In this document: positions 14,493 through 21,627 of the stretch, one piece after another | How the letters are laid out: each line of letters opens with the position of its first letter | Position numbering within the stretch: position 1 is the stretch's first letter | Source: a virus | Length of the DNA stretch: 24,592 bases | Direction: 5' to 3' (one strand) | Virus record (IMG/VR): IMGVR_UViG_3300032093_000798 | Location: 1-24,592 of that record | The notes under the pieces: model-generated | Seen by the model: the letters and a program-made list of their open reading frames with translations, nothing else | What the model was told of the DNA's origin: nothing | The model's database searches: none | Translations under genes and position numbers: made by a program

Positions 14493-14747
14493 TTAACACT
14501 TCCATGCACGTAAGGACTTGTTGATACGACTGTTGGGATCGTTCGCAGTCTTGGCGCTCGTGAGTTTCTTCTTCATCCCCGACATCCGGGCACAGAAGGA
14601 TTTCTTACGAGGTCCGCCTTCAGGCTGCGGAGCCTTGAGTCCCGGCTTACCGGGGTTCGCCCGGTTATAAGAAGCACGGCCTTTGGCATTTAAACCCCCT
14701 TTGGGATTCTTGCCTTCGGCACGTTGCCAAGCCGGTGACTTAGCCAT
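14493..14747 (-). CDS. DUF6321-like small basic protein
   Basis: 84 residues. The blocks SPAWQRAEGKNPKGGLNAKG, RASYNRANPG, RKKSFCARMSGMKKKLTSAK and NDPNSRINKSLRAWKC match, in order, the pattern I remember for DUF6321, found in many environmental phages and some bacteria. Two Cys (CARM and the C-terminal Cys) and many Lys/Arg suggest nucleic-acid or virion contact. It overlaps the 95-residue gene by 8 nt. Function unknown. Confidence 0.85.
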   Translation of the reverse strand: MAKSPAWQRAEGKNPKGGLNAKGRASYNRANPGKPGLKAPQPEGGPRKKSFCARMSGMKKKLTSAKTANDPNSRINKSLRAWKC

Positions 14748-15027
14748 AAAACACCGTAATTGTCGCGCTAGTCGGAAGTTCTACATAGATGTCTGTATAG
14801 AACACAATTCCTTGGCCCGGAATAAGGGTCGAATATGGGTTGTTAGTATTTCCGGGAATGTTATACCGAAGTCGAATGGGGCCGGTTGCTCCACCATCCC
14901 GAAAAGTAACATCTCCGGCACCGCTAAACGCCGCTAAACCTTGGTACCCTTTCAATCGGTACCGTCCAATCACCAAAGTGCCAGTTGCTTCAGTATGTGC
15001 CGATAGGACATCTGTTTGCATTGTCAT
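14740..15027 (-). CDS. Small beta-rich structural-like protein, 95 aa
   Basis: 95 residues with alternating hydrophobics and Gly (GTLVIGRYRLKGYQGLAAFS, then FYTDIYVELPTSATITVFYG). The compact beta pattern without basic tails suggests a small virion decoration or plug protein. CAGGAG lies 7-8 nt before the ATG, and a stable hairpin lies just upstream (15052-15067). No family is recognised. Confidence 0.7.
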   Translation of the reverse strand: MTMQTDVLSAHTEATGTLVIGRYRLKGYQGLAAFSGAGDVTFRDGGATGPIRLRYNIPGNTNNPYSTLIPGQGIVFYTDIYVELPTSATITVFYG

Positions 15028-15051
15028 GTCTAATCTCCTGTAATGGATGAA

Positions 15052-15067
15052 GGGGGCTTACGCCCCC
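15052..15067 (-). other. Stable RNA hairpin with GTAA loop
   Basis: On the minus strand GGGGGC-GTAA-GCCCCC forms a 6-bp all-GC stem closed by a GNRA-type tetraloop (GUAA). It lies between the 65-aa and 95-aa genes and is not followed by a T-tract, so it is a poor terminator. It may stabilise or process the mRNA or pause transcription. Confidence 0.7.
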
Positions 15068-15076
15068 AACGAAATC

Positions 15077-15274
15077 TTACAGAGTCAGACTGGTGTACAG
15101 CGGGATGTACTTAGTGGTCCCGTTAATGCTGACCGGGATGTAACCCAACTGGGTCGCACCAACCGTGCCAGAAACGGCGCTGCCCGAAGTCATCACGGTG
15201 CTGCCAATCACGAGCGTGTCGGACTGAAAACCGTTTTGCGAAACAACCGGGCCGGAAAACGTAGTAGTAGCCAT
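15077..15274 (-). CDS. Small beta-rich structural-like protein, 65 aa
   Basis: 65 residues beginning MATTTFSGPVVSQNGFQSDT. GAGG lies 8 nt before the ATG at 15274; a TTG two codons upstream is less likely. Ser/Thr/Gly-rich beta pattern (VIGSTVMTSGSAVSGTVGAT, then QLGYIPVSINGTTKYIPLYT) like a small capsid or fibre decoration protein. It is the first gene after the capsid terminator, with a structured leader (15299-15343). No family is named. Confidence 0.72.
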   Translation of the reverse strand: MATTTFSGPVVSQNGFQSDTLVIGSTVMTSGSAVSGTVGATQLGYIPVSINGTTKYIPLYTSLTL

Positions 15275-15298
15275 TTTCAAAACCTCACATGCGAGTTG

Positions 15299-15343
15299 TG
15301 CTTATCAGTCTGCATGTCGTCAGTCGGGGCTGTCTGATAAGCA
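15299..15343. repeat. 10-bp inverted repeat in leader of the 65-aa gene
   Basis: TGCTTATCAG (15299-15308) and CTGATAAGCA (15334-15343) are perfect inverted copies separated by 25 nt. The element lies between the capsid terminator and the 65-aa gene start. In leftward mRNA it would form a stem with a large loop; as DNA it could be a protein-binding dyad. No matching partner was noticed elsewhere. Confidence 0.7.
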
Positions 15344-15376
15344 AAAAATTTTCCCGATGAACGACTGTATAACACC

Positions 15377-15418
15377 AAAAAAGAGGGGCTACAAGCCTCT
15401 AGGAACTTGTAACCCCTC
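15377..15418 (-). terminator. Intrinsic terminator after major capsid gene
   Basis: On the minus strand GAGGGGTTACAAG pairs with CTTGTAGCCCCTC (13 pairs including one G-U) around a 10-nt loop, followed by six T. It starts 28 nt after the capsid stop. It would end or attenuate head-gene transcripts, so the small-protein and tail genes may need read-through or their own promoter. Confidence 0.93.
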
Positions 15419-15445
15419 AACGCTTACCCTCTCAGGAGAAAGCTA

Positions 15446-16354
15446 TTAGGACGCGCCCGGCGAGGCAAACATGCCCAGCGGGTCCGACCAGCCGAAGCTA
15501 TAACGCTCGCGGCTCTTGTACCGGACGTTGCCGGTGTCGAAATCGCCGTCCATGCTGTTTTGCAGCGGGGTGCGAACGAAGTGCTTCATGCCGTTCGGAA
15601 CGTCGGTCGTCAAGAACCAAGCGTTCGTGTCAGTCAGGAAGTGGTTGACGGTGTAACCGCCCGGAATCGAACCCATCGCCTTGAGGGCGTTGATGTCGTT
15701 GTCAGCGGTCGCGACACGGAGTTCCGTATCGAGGAGGCGCTTAGCAGTGAACATCAAAGCCGGGGGCACGATGAGCTTGTTGGGCTTCGCCGCGATCAAG
15801 AGACCACGCTCGTCGGTCCAACCAGCGATCTGAATGACAGCCGCTTCCAACGAGGTTTCGTTGAGATCCGAAGCCGTCAAACGGTTGCTGTTGACACCGC
15901 CGGTAACCAGCGGGTGGCTGGCCGAGAACAAAGGCTGACCGTCACCGCCCGTGTAGGACGAAGAGAAGCCGTTGTTAAGGACCGAGGCCGCCTTGACCTG
16001 CTTCGTGTACGCCATAGCGCGAGCAAGAGCCTTCGTATAACGCTTGCTGAGCGAGTCGTACAGGTTGTCTTCAACCGCCTCTTCCGTGATGGAGAAGCCG
16101 AGAGCGATGGTCTCGTGGTTGTAACGAGCCGTCCAAGCTTCCTGCGCGTTGTCATACGCAATGGCGGCACCCTCGGCCTTAACCGGGGCAGCGGAGAATC
16201 CGCTCAGCTTCGTCTCTTCTTCGAAGGAACGCTCGGAGGTCTCCGTCTCGTAGATCTCCTTGTGCTCTTCGCCGTAGGTCTTGTACTCAAGGCCGAACAG
16301 GGCATTCAAGCCCGGCAGGAGCTCTTTAAGTAATTGTGCACGTGAAATAGCCAT
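15446..16354 (-). CDS. Major capsid protein, Mu gpT-like HK97 fold
   Basis: 302 residues. Start MAISRAQLLKELLPGLNALF. Pattern FSASHPLVTGGVNSNRLTAS, then SLEAAVIQIAGWTDERGLLI and NKLIVPPALMFTAKRLLDTE matches the Mu gpT-type capsid signature (HP..., GN, the repeated VPP motif) and the C-terminal ERYSFGWSDPLGMF. This family forms the icosahedral shell. GGGAG lies 9 nt before the ATG. It is followed by a strong terminator and preceded by a probable decoration protein, the expected order for a head module. No frameshift extension is seen. Confidence 0.9.
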   Translation of the reverse strand: MAISRAQLLKELLPGLNALFGLEYKTYGEEHKEIYETETSERSFEEETKLSGFSAAPVKAEGAAIAYDNAQEAWTARYNHETIALGFSITEEAVEDNLYDSLSKRYTKALARAMAYTKQVKAASVLNNGFSSSYTGGDGQPLFSASHPLVTGGVNSNRLTASDLNETSLEAAVIQIAGWTDERGLLIAAKPNKLIVPPALMFTAKRLLDTELRVATADNDINALKAMGSIPGGYTVNHFLTDTNAWFLTTDVPNGMKHFVRTPLQNSMDGDFDTGNVRYKSRERYSFGWSDPLGMFASPGAS

Positions 16355-16370
16355 GTCTTAGAACTCCCTA

Positions 16371-17030
16371 TTAAAGTCCGACCGGGTTGTTGTAAGCGTG
16401 GCCGCCCGTGATGACACCGGAATCAACGTACGGAGCGTTGAACTTCACGATGACTTCCGGGTAGTACACGGTACCGCTCACTTCAAACGCCGAGTCCTGA
16501 ACCACATCAACGATGCGAATCGGCAGCGACGCCGTGGTGTTGACCGAACCCACGAGGAGACCCTGCTGAGAGTCGCCGCTTGTCGTGTTCAGCGTATTCG
16601 CCACGAGCGGCACGTTCAGACCGATGCTCGAATAGGTGAAACCGGTCGAGGTGGAAACCACCAACGAAGCCGTCACACCGACCGCTTGGAACAGCGTATT
16701 CGGATCATCAGCGACGTACGCCGTGATGTAGGTGCCAGACTTGACCGAAGTGCCCGAAATCCACGACTGCGAATAGGTCGGCTGACCCGTCACAGAGGAC
16801 ACGAACGAACAGCCCAAGAACACACCAGCAAAACCGGTGGTCGGAGCCGTTGAGGTTTCGGTCGTTACAGCTACCGTGCCGTCATTGACAAACTTCAGCG
16901 GGTCACCGAAACCAATGCTTGACGCACTGGAAGCGATACGACGCTGACGGGTCGCTCCGGCAAACGGCAGTCCACCGATCAGATTGACCGGTTTCAAGCC
17001 ATACGGCTTGCTAACAGTAGGATATGCCAT
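16371..17030 (-). CDS. Probable head decoration / stabilisation protein
   Basis: 219 residues, start MAYPTVSKPYGLKPVNLIGG. Rich in Ser, Thr, Gly and Val with alternating beta pattern (FAGVFLGCSFVSSVTGQPTY, then YYPEVIVKFNAPYVDSG), as in capsid decoration proteins encoded beside the capsid gene. GGAG lies 6 nt before the ATG. It sits directly before the major capsid gene in transcription order. The family is inferred from position and composition. Confidence 0.72.
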   Translation of the reverse strand: MAYPTVSKPYGLKPVNLIGGLPFAGATRQRRIASSASSIGFGDPLKFVNDGTVAVTTETSTAPTTGFAGVFLGCSFVSSVTGQPTYSQSWISGTSVKSGTYITAYVADDPNTLFQAVGVTASLVVSTSTGFTYSSIGLNVPLVANTLNTTSGDSQQGLLVGSVNTTASLPIRIVDVVQDSAFEVSGTVYYPEVIVKFNAPYVDSGVITGGHAYNNPVGL

Positions 17031-17048
17031 TGATCACTCCAAAATAAG

Positions 17049-17498
17049 TTATTTGCCCTTGCCGAACGAGACCGTAGTCTTCTTCTCAGTGAAGAGGGGC
17101 ATACGCTCGTCGTTCAGCCTCATAAAGTTGTTGTCCACAGACTGCATCTGAGACTGAGCCTGCTTGGCGTAATAATCATCACGCTGCTTCATCAGTTCAG
17201 CCGGAGCCTTACAGAGCAACAATCCACCGATCTCAATGTTGTCTTTAAAACGTCCATTGGGGTCGGCTTGCATCATCAACTTGGGTTGTTCAGAAGCCTT
17301 AACCGGCTCCCAACCTTCCCGAAACTTTGCAGACGTATTAGAGGGATCTGCTTGACCCATAATACTGGTCCGAATCCAGCGGAATACCCAGCCTTCCTGC
17401 GGCTCCGGTTCAGGGAGCGTTTGGGGCGGGGCCCACGTCATCTTTCGTTGCGTGGACTCTCTGTTCTCGATTTCACGAGCGAGTCTGTTCTCAGCCAT
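17049..17498 (-). CDS. Head-module protein, 149 aa
   Basis: 149 residues. A charged start (ENRLAREIENRESTQRKMTW), then Pro-rich linker, EGWVFRWIRTSIMGQAD and LLLCKAPAELMKQRDDYYAK. GGAGG lies 9 nt before the ATG. Located between the scaffold-like and decoration genes, so it probably acts in head assembly. I recall homologous proteins upstream of capsid genes in environmental phages, but the function is not known. Confidence 0.7.
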   Translation of the reverse strand: MAENRLAREIENRESTQRKMTWAPPQTLPEPEPQEGWVFRWIRTSIMGQADPSNTSAKFREGWEPVKASEQPKLMMQADPNGRFKDNIEIGGLLLCKAPAELMKQRDDYYAKQAQSQMQSVDNNFMRLNDERMPLFTEKKTTVSFGKGK

Positions 17499-17499
17499 T

Positions 17500-18471
17500 T
17501 TAGTTAGCCTCCAGTTTCATAAGTTCACGTGCGTACTGTTCGTTGCTCAGACCCAGTCTTTTGGCGATAGCAACTTGAGTCGGTGTCAGGCGGACCTGAC
17601 GCGGCGCGGTTCCCCGCGTTACCGGAGCCACTACATTGGCTGGTTTTGTGCGAGCGGGCTTTTGTGCCTGCTTCGTTTGAATCGGCTCATCCTCTTCGGC
17701 GTCGTCAAACGCTTCCGGGAATCGCTTCTTCATAGTCTCATCGACTCGGCGGTAATACTCGTCAGAACGAGGATCTACACCAGACCGGACTAGTTTTTCG
17801 TGCAGGCCGAGTGCGAGGGCAGTCATCTCCTCGTCTACGCCAAACCAAGTATTTTTGTCCCTCCACGCAACGGCTTTTGGGTCCGCTTGCGGTTCAGGCG
17901 CAGCTTGGGGCGTCGGTACCTGTGGAACCTGTTCTACTCTTTCCTCTGCTTTTTGTAAAGCAGGTGCGAAATGTTCTATACGTTGGAGGCGCAGCTTGAT
18001 GTCGGTCATCGCCTCCTGAGCATTAGCAATCTGTTCGGAATCCCCAGACTCGTAAGCCTGTTTCAACCGTTCCTTAACAACGCCTAGTTCGACGTTAGCA
18101 GTCTTGATAGCGTGCTCTCTGACAGCTTTCTTATCGACTTCGGACCGTTCTTTAAGTTGTTTAAGCTCATGCTCTCGGAGTTGTACAAACCGAAGAGCCT
18201 CTTCACGCTCTCGGATAGCCCGCTCCTTTTCTCGGCGCTCGTCGTGCCAGACCTTTTTCATCTGGGAGAGGCGCTTCTTAACCTTCTCGGAGTACTCCTC
18301 AAGGTCATCGTTGTCGAGTTCCTCTACAACCTCCTTGGGCATAGGGACTCGGCCCCGGTCTTCTGGCGGGGTATCGTCTTCGATTTCGACTTGAATATCG
18401 TCGCTATCGTCTTGTTTTTGCTCAGCTTTTTCTTCAATCTCGTCGGGGAACTTATATTCTTCATTAGCCAT
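17500..18471 (-). CDS. Scaffold-like protein
   Basis: 323 residues with a strongly acidic N-terminus (residues ~1-60), a long charged coiled coil (~65-170: EALRFVQLREHELKQLKERS), a Pro/Gln linker, a second acidic segment and a basic C-terminal part ending LGLSNEQYARELMKLEAN. Acidic-coil-basic architecture and the LGLSxEQYAxELMKL end are typical of capsid scaffolding proteins, which guide shell assembly and then leave. GAGGT lies before the ATG. Position between GroES and capsid supports the call. Confidence 0.82.
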   Translation of the reverse strand: MANEEYKFPDEIEEKAEQKQDDSDDIQVEIEDDTPPEDRGRVPMPKEVVEELDNDDLEEYSEKVKKRLSQMKKVWHDERREKERAIREREEALRFVQLREHELKQLKERSEVDKKAVREHAIKTANVELGVVKERLKQAYESGDSEQIANAQEAMTDIKLRLQRIEHFAPALQKAEERVEQVPQVPTPQAAPEPQADPKAVAWRDKNTWFGVDEEMTALALGLHEKLVRSGVDPRSDEYYRRVDETMKKRFPEAFDDAEEDEPIQTKQAQKPARTKPANVVAPVTRGTAPRQVRLTPTQVAIAKRLGLSNEQYARELMKLEAN

Positions 18472-18482
18472 GATGTTTTACC

Positions 18483-18860
18483 TCAAACGCGACGAATGCC
18501 ACGGGGATCGTCTACAACTGCTTCCACCGTGTCGTCGTTAATGATGCGGAACTCACGTCCGTGGATGACCAGTCGGGTACCGGCGTAGGGGCGGGTAAGG
18601 ACGAAATCGCCCTCTTTACACCAAGGTCCGGTGGGAAACCGTTCCTTATCGTTGTAGCAAAGGTCACCCATCTTGATGACGAACAGAACGACCGTAGTCA
18701 TTTCCTCAGTTCGTTTGGTGTCCTCAGCTTTAATGATGCCGCCTTCGTATTCCTCTTCGACGTGCGGAACCGCACAGAGGATTCGATAGCCCTTCGGGTC
18801 TGGCAGTTGTGAAGCCTTTTTGGCTTCCTCCTGCGTTTTCTCAATGTCGATATTACTCAT
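18483..18860 (-). CDS. GroES-like co-chaperonin (Cpn10)
   Basis: 125 residues from ATG at 18860 (GGAG 7 nt upstream); a longer frame to 18956 lies antiparallel-free but inside the 64-aa gene and lacks family similarity. KGYRILCAVPHVEEEYEGGI (residues ~23-42) carries the GG-I-I mobile-loop motif that binds GroEL; GDFVLTRPYAGTRLVIHGRE and INDDTVEAVV are standard Cpn10 beta-barrel motifs. It would cap host GroEL to fold the capsid or scaffold, as T4 gp31 does. It has a ~20-residue charged N-terminal extension. No GroEL gene is in the window. Confidence 0.88.
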   Translation of the reverse strand: MSNIDIEKTQEEAKKASQLPDPKGYRILCAVPHVEEEYEGGIIKAEDTKRTEEMTTVVLFVIKMGDLCYNDKERFPTGPWCKEGDFVLTRPYAGTRLVIHGREFRIINDDTVEAVVDDPRGIRRV

Positions 18861-19047
18861 CGTCGCGCTCCAAGCGTTTTGCAAGGTCTTTAATGTGGTT
18901 CCGTGCGAGGTCGAGACCCTGTAACGCCCCGCAAAGTCTTTTGTACTCCGCCTCATCCAATTTGCCTTGGATCAGCGTTTCTACGATCAATGTGCGCTCG
19001 TCTTGGAGTTTTGAGTCCAAGTATTCCAGAGCGTTTGAATAACCCAT
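18853..19047 (-). CDS. Small helical protein after portal, 64 aa
   Basis: 64 residues, almost entirely helical and charged (LEYLDSKLQDERTLIVETLI, then LDEAEYKRLCGALQGLDLAR). AAAGGAG lies before the ATG. It sits between the portal and GroES genes and overlaps GroES by 8 nt. No family is recognised. It may help portal or head assembly; this rests on position only. Confidence 0.72.
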   Translation of the reverse strand: MGYSNALEYLDSKLQDERTLIVETLIQGKLDEAEYKRLCGALQGLDLARNHIKDLAKRLERDDE

Positions 19048-19050
19048 TAA

Positions 19051-21618
19051 TTACTCCTTTGGTTGGCCTTCTTTCCTCGATCTGGGACTGCTAGCCATTG
19101 GATTGATCCGGCGTTGTTCCTGTTGGTCCTTCGCCTTGGCAATCTCGACGCCCAACCGGGTCCCTTCAAGTTGCTGATAGTTCGACTCTTCCGCCTTGTG
19201 CTGCTGAATCTCCGCACCGAGACGGGCGGCTTCAAGCTGCTGACGGCCAGAGATTTCTGCTTCTCTGAGTCGATTGATGTCTTCTTTTGAAGCCGCATCG
19301 AGCAGGATCTGCTGCTCTCTGAGTCGAAGCTCTTCCTGCTTGGCCTGAGCTTCCATCTGCGCCTGCATCCGCTTGGTTTCGGCTTGCATTTGTTTGATCT
19401 GCAAGTCCATCTGCTGCATCTGCACGAGCGGGTCCTGCATCTGCTGCATCGCCTGCTGCATCTGCACTTCGGCCTGATCCTTCTGCAGGAGTCTCGCTGC
19501 TGCCGCAGCACTGATCTGAGATAGTTGAACCTCGATCTCTGGCGGCAGGTCGTACTCCTCGTTCTCGTCTTGCGGAAGCGCCGGGAGGCTGGCACCCAAC
19601 TGCTTCTCGATCTCGCGGCGGTATTGGAACGCCACGTGCTCCATGATGTGCGCCTGCAGAGTTGATGTGATCTGCTGCGCCATCGGATTCTGTCCAATCA
19701 TCTGCGCCATCTTCGGGTCTTGTCCCAAAGCCATGTGCACTGCGATGTGGGCTTCGTGATCCTGATACATAAACGCCTTGAGCGGTTTGCCCGTGATGGC
19801 ATCCATGTTCTCTGTCACCGGATCGCGAGGCTTCTGATCCTCCGGCATCGGAATGATCTTATCGACGTTCTTCACGCCCAAAGTCTCGATCATCTGGCGA
19901 TGTAGATACGGAAGATCGTAAAGCTGCGGCGCGGTCTGACTTAGCTGCAACACAGCTTGGTACTGCACCACCTTCTGCGACATGGTGGACGCGTTCGGAT
20001 CTGAGACCGGAATGACATCGACGTTGTCGTAGTCCGACTTCTTCGCGCTGGCCTTACCAACCTCCGGCTCGTAGCTGTACTCCTCTGGCGTATTGTCTCG
20101 GATGATTGTGGCGAGGAGCTTGAACTCCTGTTTCATCGCGTAGTACACGCGAGCCTGCACCGCCGTCATCACCTTCAACACGCGCTCAAGTACAGCGAGT
20201 GTCGTGCCCACCGGAGACTGCGAGGACATATCGGAGATCTTCAGATCCGACACCGCAGCGAAGCGGCGGCCTTCCTCGACCACCTTGTCCATCAACATCG
20301 CCAAAGTCTGCGATGGCTCCTTATACGGAAGCGGAAGGATGTTGTCCTTGATCGCGCCCGAAGGTACGTCTACGTCTCGGAACTCTCCCGGTGCAATCGG
20401 AGTATCGTCTCCCTTAATACGTAGTCCTCGGGACTTAAGTCCTCCGGGGAGATTTGAGAGAGTTCCTGCATCGATAAGTTGTCGAAGGAGGGACGTTGCA
20501 GCCTTACTATGTCCCCCGATGAGGTGTATAAGGCCGAAATAGTAAAATCCAAATCCGGGAATGTATCCGTAGTGGACGAAGTGTTGTCGCTTTTCTTTGA
20601 GTTCATCGTCTTCTCTCCAGTTTCGTCGAATCGCCAGAATCGTTCCTGTTCCCTTCTCAATCGTCACCACGTACGGTAGTGCGATCCCTGTCTCGTTGTT
20701 GTCGTCGTCCACATCCGGATAGCCCGCCAAGTCCAAATTGACGTGCATCTCCAGCAACTGGAACCGGTCGTCCATCGAAGCACTAAAGCCTTGATCCTCG
20801 GCCTTCTGCTTCTCGACCTCGTCCATGACACGCATCGGCTCACCGAGATCCACGTCCCGATAGAACCCAGCGTATTGAAGTTTGTGTAGTTCATTCTTCG
20901 TCTTACGCATCCGGTGCGTAACACGCTCCGCCGTTTCTAAGTTCGCAGCACCGTAGGGCACCACGATATCTTCGGCGGGGATGTAGATCGAAGTCTGACG
21001 ACCCAGTGACGGATCGTAGTACACCTTCTTAAACGCGTTACCGGCAAGAGACATGCTGAGCAACATGCGCTCGTGCTCCGGGCGGTACTCCTTCATCACC
21101 TCGGTCAACTGATAGTTCATGTCGTCACCGACACGAATCGCAGAATCTTTCTTCTCCGGGGTTTCTTTGCCGACAATCTTGGTCTTCACCGGACCCATCG
21201 CCGGGAACGTCTCCATGATCGTCTCAGACTGGAACTTGACCGCACTCTCCATCAGGAGCGGGTGGAACACGCCACACGCACCCGGCCACGGCTCCGTCCG
21301 ATCCTCGTAGCGAATACCCAGAATCTTCAAACCTTTGACGTAGGTATCCAGCCAGTCTTTGCGGCTCGCGAGGTCCTGCTCGTAGTTGCCGATCAGTTCA
21401 GAGGCCATGCTCTGTAGCTCGTTCTCGCTCATGTAGTCGGCGAGGTTGGCATCAAAGTCCTCAGCGCGAGGCTCTGCCTTCTCCAACTCGATCATCATCC
21501 CATCGATGCCGATGCGAACCTCTTCAGGGTCCACGATCTCAATCTCAATCGGCTCCATCTCCGCAGCCATAGCCGCGATGCCTTGGGGAGCCTCCATCAA
21601 ACTTTTATCGACGGCCAT
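19051..21618 (-). CDS. Portal protein, P22-like
   Basis: 855 residues. The block LASRKDWLDTYVKGLKILGI, then EPWPGACGVFHPLLMESAVK and ETIMETFPAMGPVKTKIVGK is the characteristic start of large portal proteins of podovirus-like phages; DMSSQSPVGTTLAVLERVLK and the RQLIDAGTLSNLPGGLKSRG region also fit. Residues ~690-840 form a Gln/Met-rich coiled coil, comparable to the C-terminal barrel of P22 portal. The dodecameric portal sits at one capsid vertex and passes DNA. AGGAG precedes the ATG, 9 nt after the large terminase stop. Confidence 0.93.
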   Translation of the reverse strand: MAVDKSLMEAPQGIAAMAAEMEPIEIEIVDPEEVRIGIDGMMIELEKAEPRAEDFDANLADYMSENELQSMASELIGNYEQDLASRKDWLDTYVKGLKILGIRYEDRTEPWPGACGVFHPLLMESAVKFQSETIMETFPAMGPVKTKIVGKETPEKKDSAIRVGDDMNYQLTEVMKEYRPEHERMLLSMSLAGNAFKKVYYDPSLGRQTSIYIPAEDIVVPYGAANLETAERVTHRMRKTKNELHKLQYAGFYRDVDLGEPMRVMDEVEKQKAEDQGFSASMDDRFQLLEMHVNLDLAGYPDVDDDNNETGIALPYVVTIEKGTGTILAIRRNWREDDELKEKRQHFVHYGYIPGFGFYYFGLIHLIGGHSKAATSLLRQLIDAGTLSNLPGGLKSRGLRIKGDDTPIAPGEFRDVDVPSGAIKDNILPLPYKEPSQTLAMLMDKVVEEGRRFAAVSDLKISDMSSQSPVGTTLAVLERVLKVMTAVQARVYYAMKQEFKLLATIIRDNTPEEYSYEPEVGKASAKKSDYDNVDVIPVSDPNASTMSQKVVQYQAVLQLSQTAPQLYDLPYLHRQMIETLGVKNVDKIIPMPEDQKPRDPVTENMDAITGKPLKAFMYQDHEAHIAVHMALGQDPKMAQMIGQNPMAQQITSTLQAHIMEHVAFQYRREIEKQLGASLPALPQDENEEYDLPPEIEVQLSQISAAAAARLLQKDQAEVQMQQAMQQMQDPLVQMQQMDLQIKQMQAETKRMQAQMEAQAKQEELRLREQQILLDAASKEDINRLREAEISGRQQLEAARLGAEIQQHKAEESNYQQLEGTRLGVEIAKAKDQQEQRRINPMASSPRSRKEGQPKE

Positions 21619-21627
21619 TTAAATCTC

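Noticed and set aside
15298-15377. Leftward promoter TTGTAG-17-TATACA near the capsid terminator
   Set aside because: Both boxes are weak (3 and 4 of 6) and the -35 would lie inside the terminator stem; not called as a feature.
15560-16333. Plus-strand 257-aa frame antisense to the capsid gene
   Set aside because: It is a frame shadow: no ribosome site, an Arg/Val-rich composition typical of antisense reading, and full overlap with a well-supported capsid gene.
18861-18956. 32-residue N-terminal extension of the GroES-like protein
   Set aside because: It lies entirely inside the 64-aa gene, and the internal ATG has GGAG at good spacing and gives a standard Cpn10 length.
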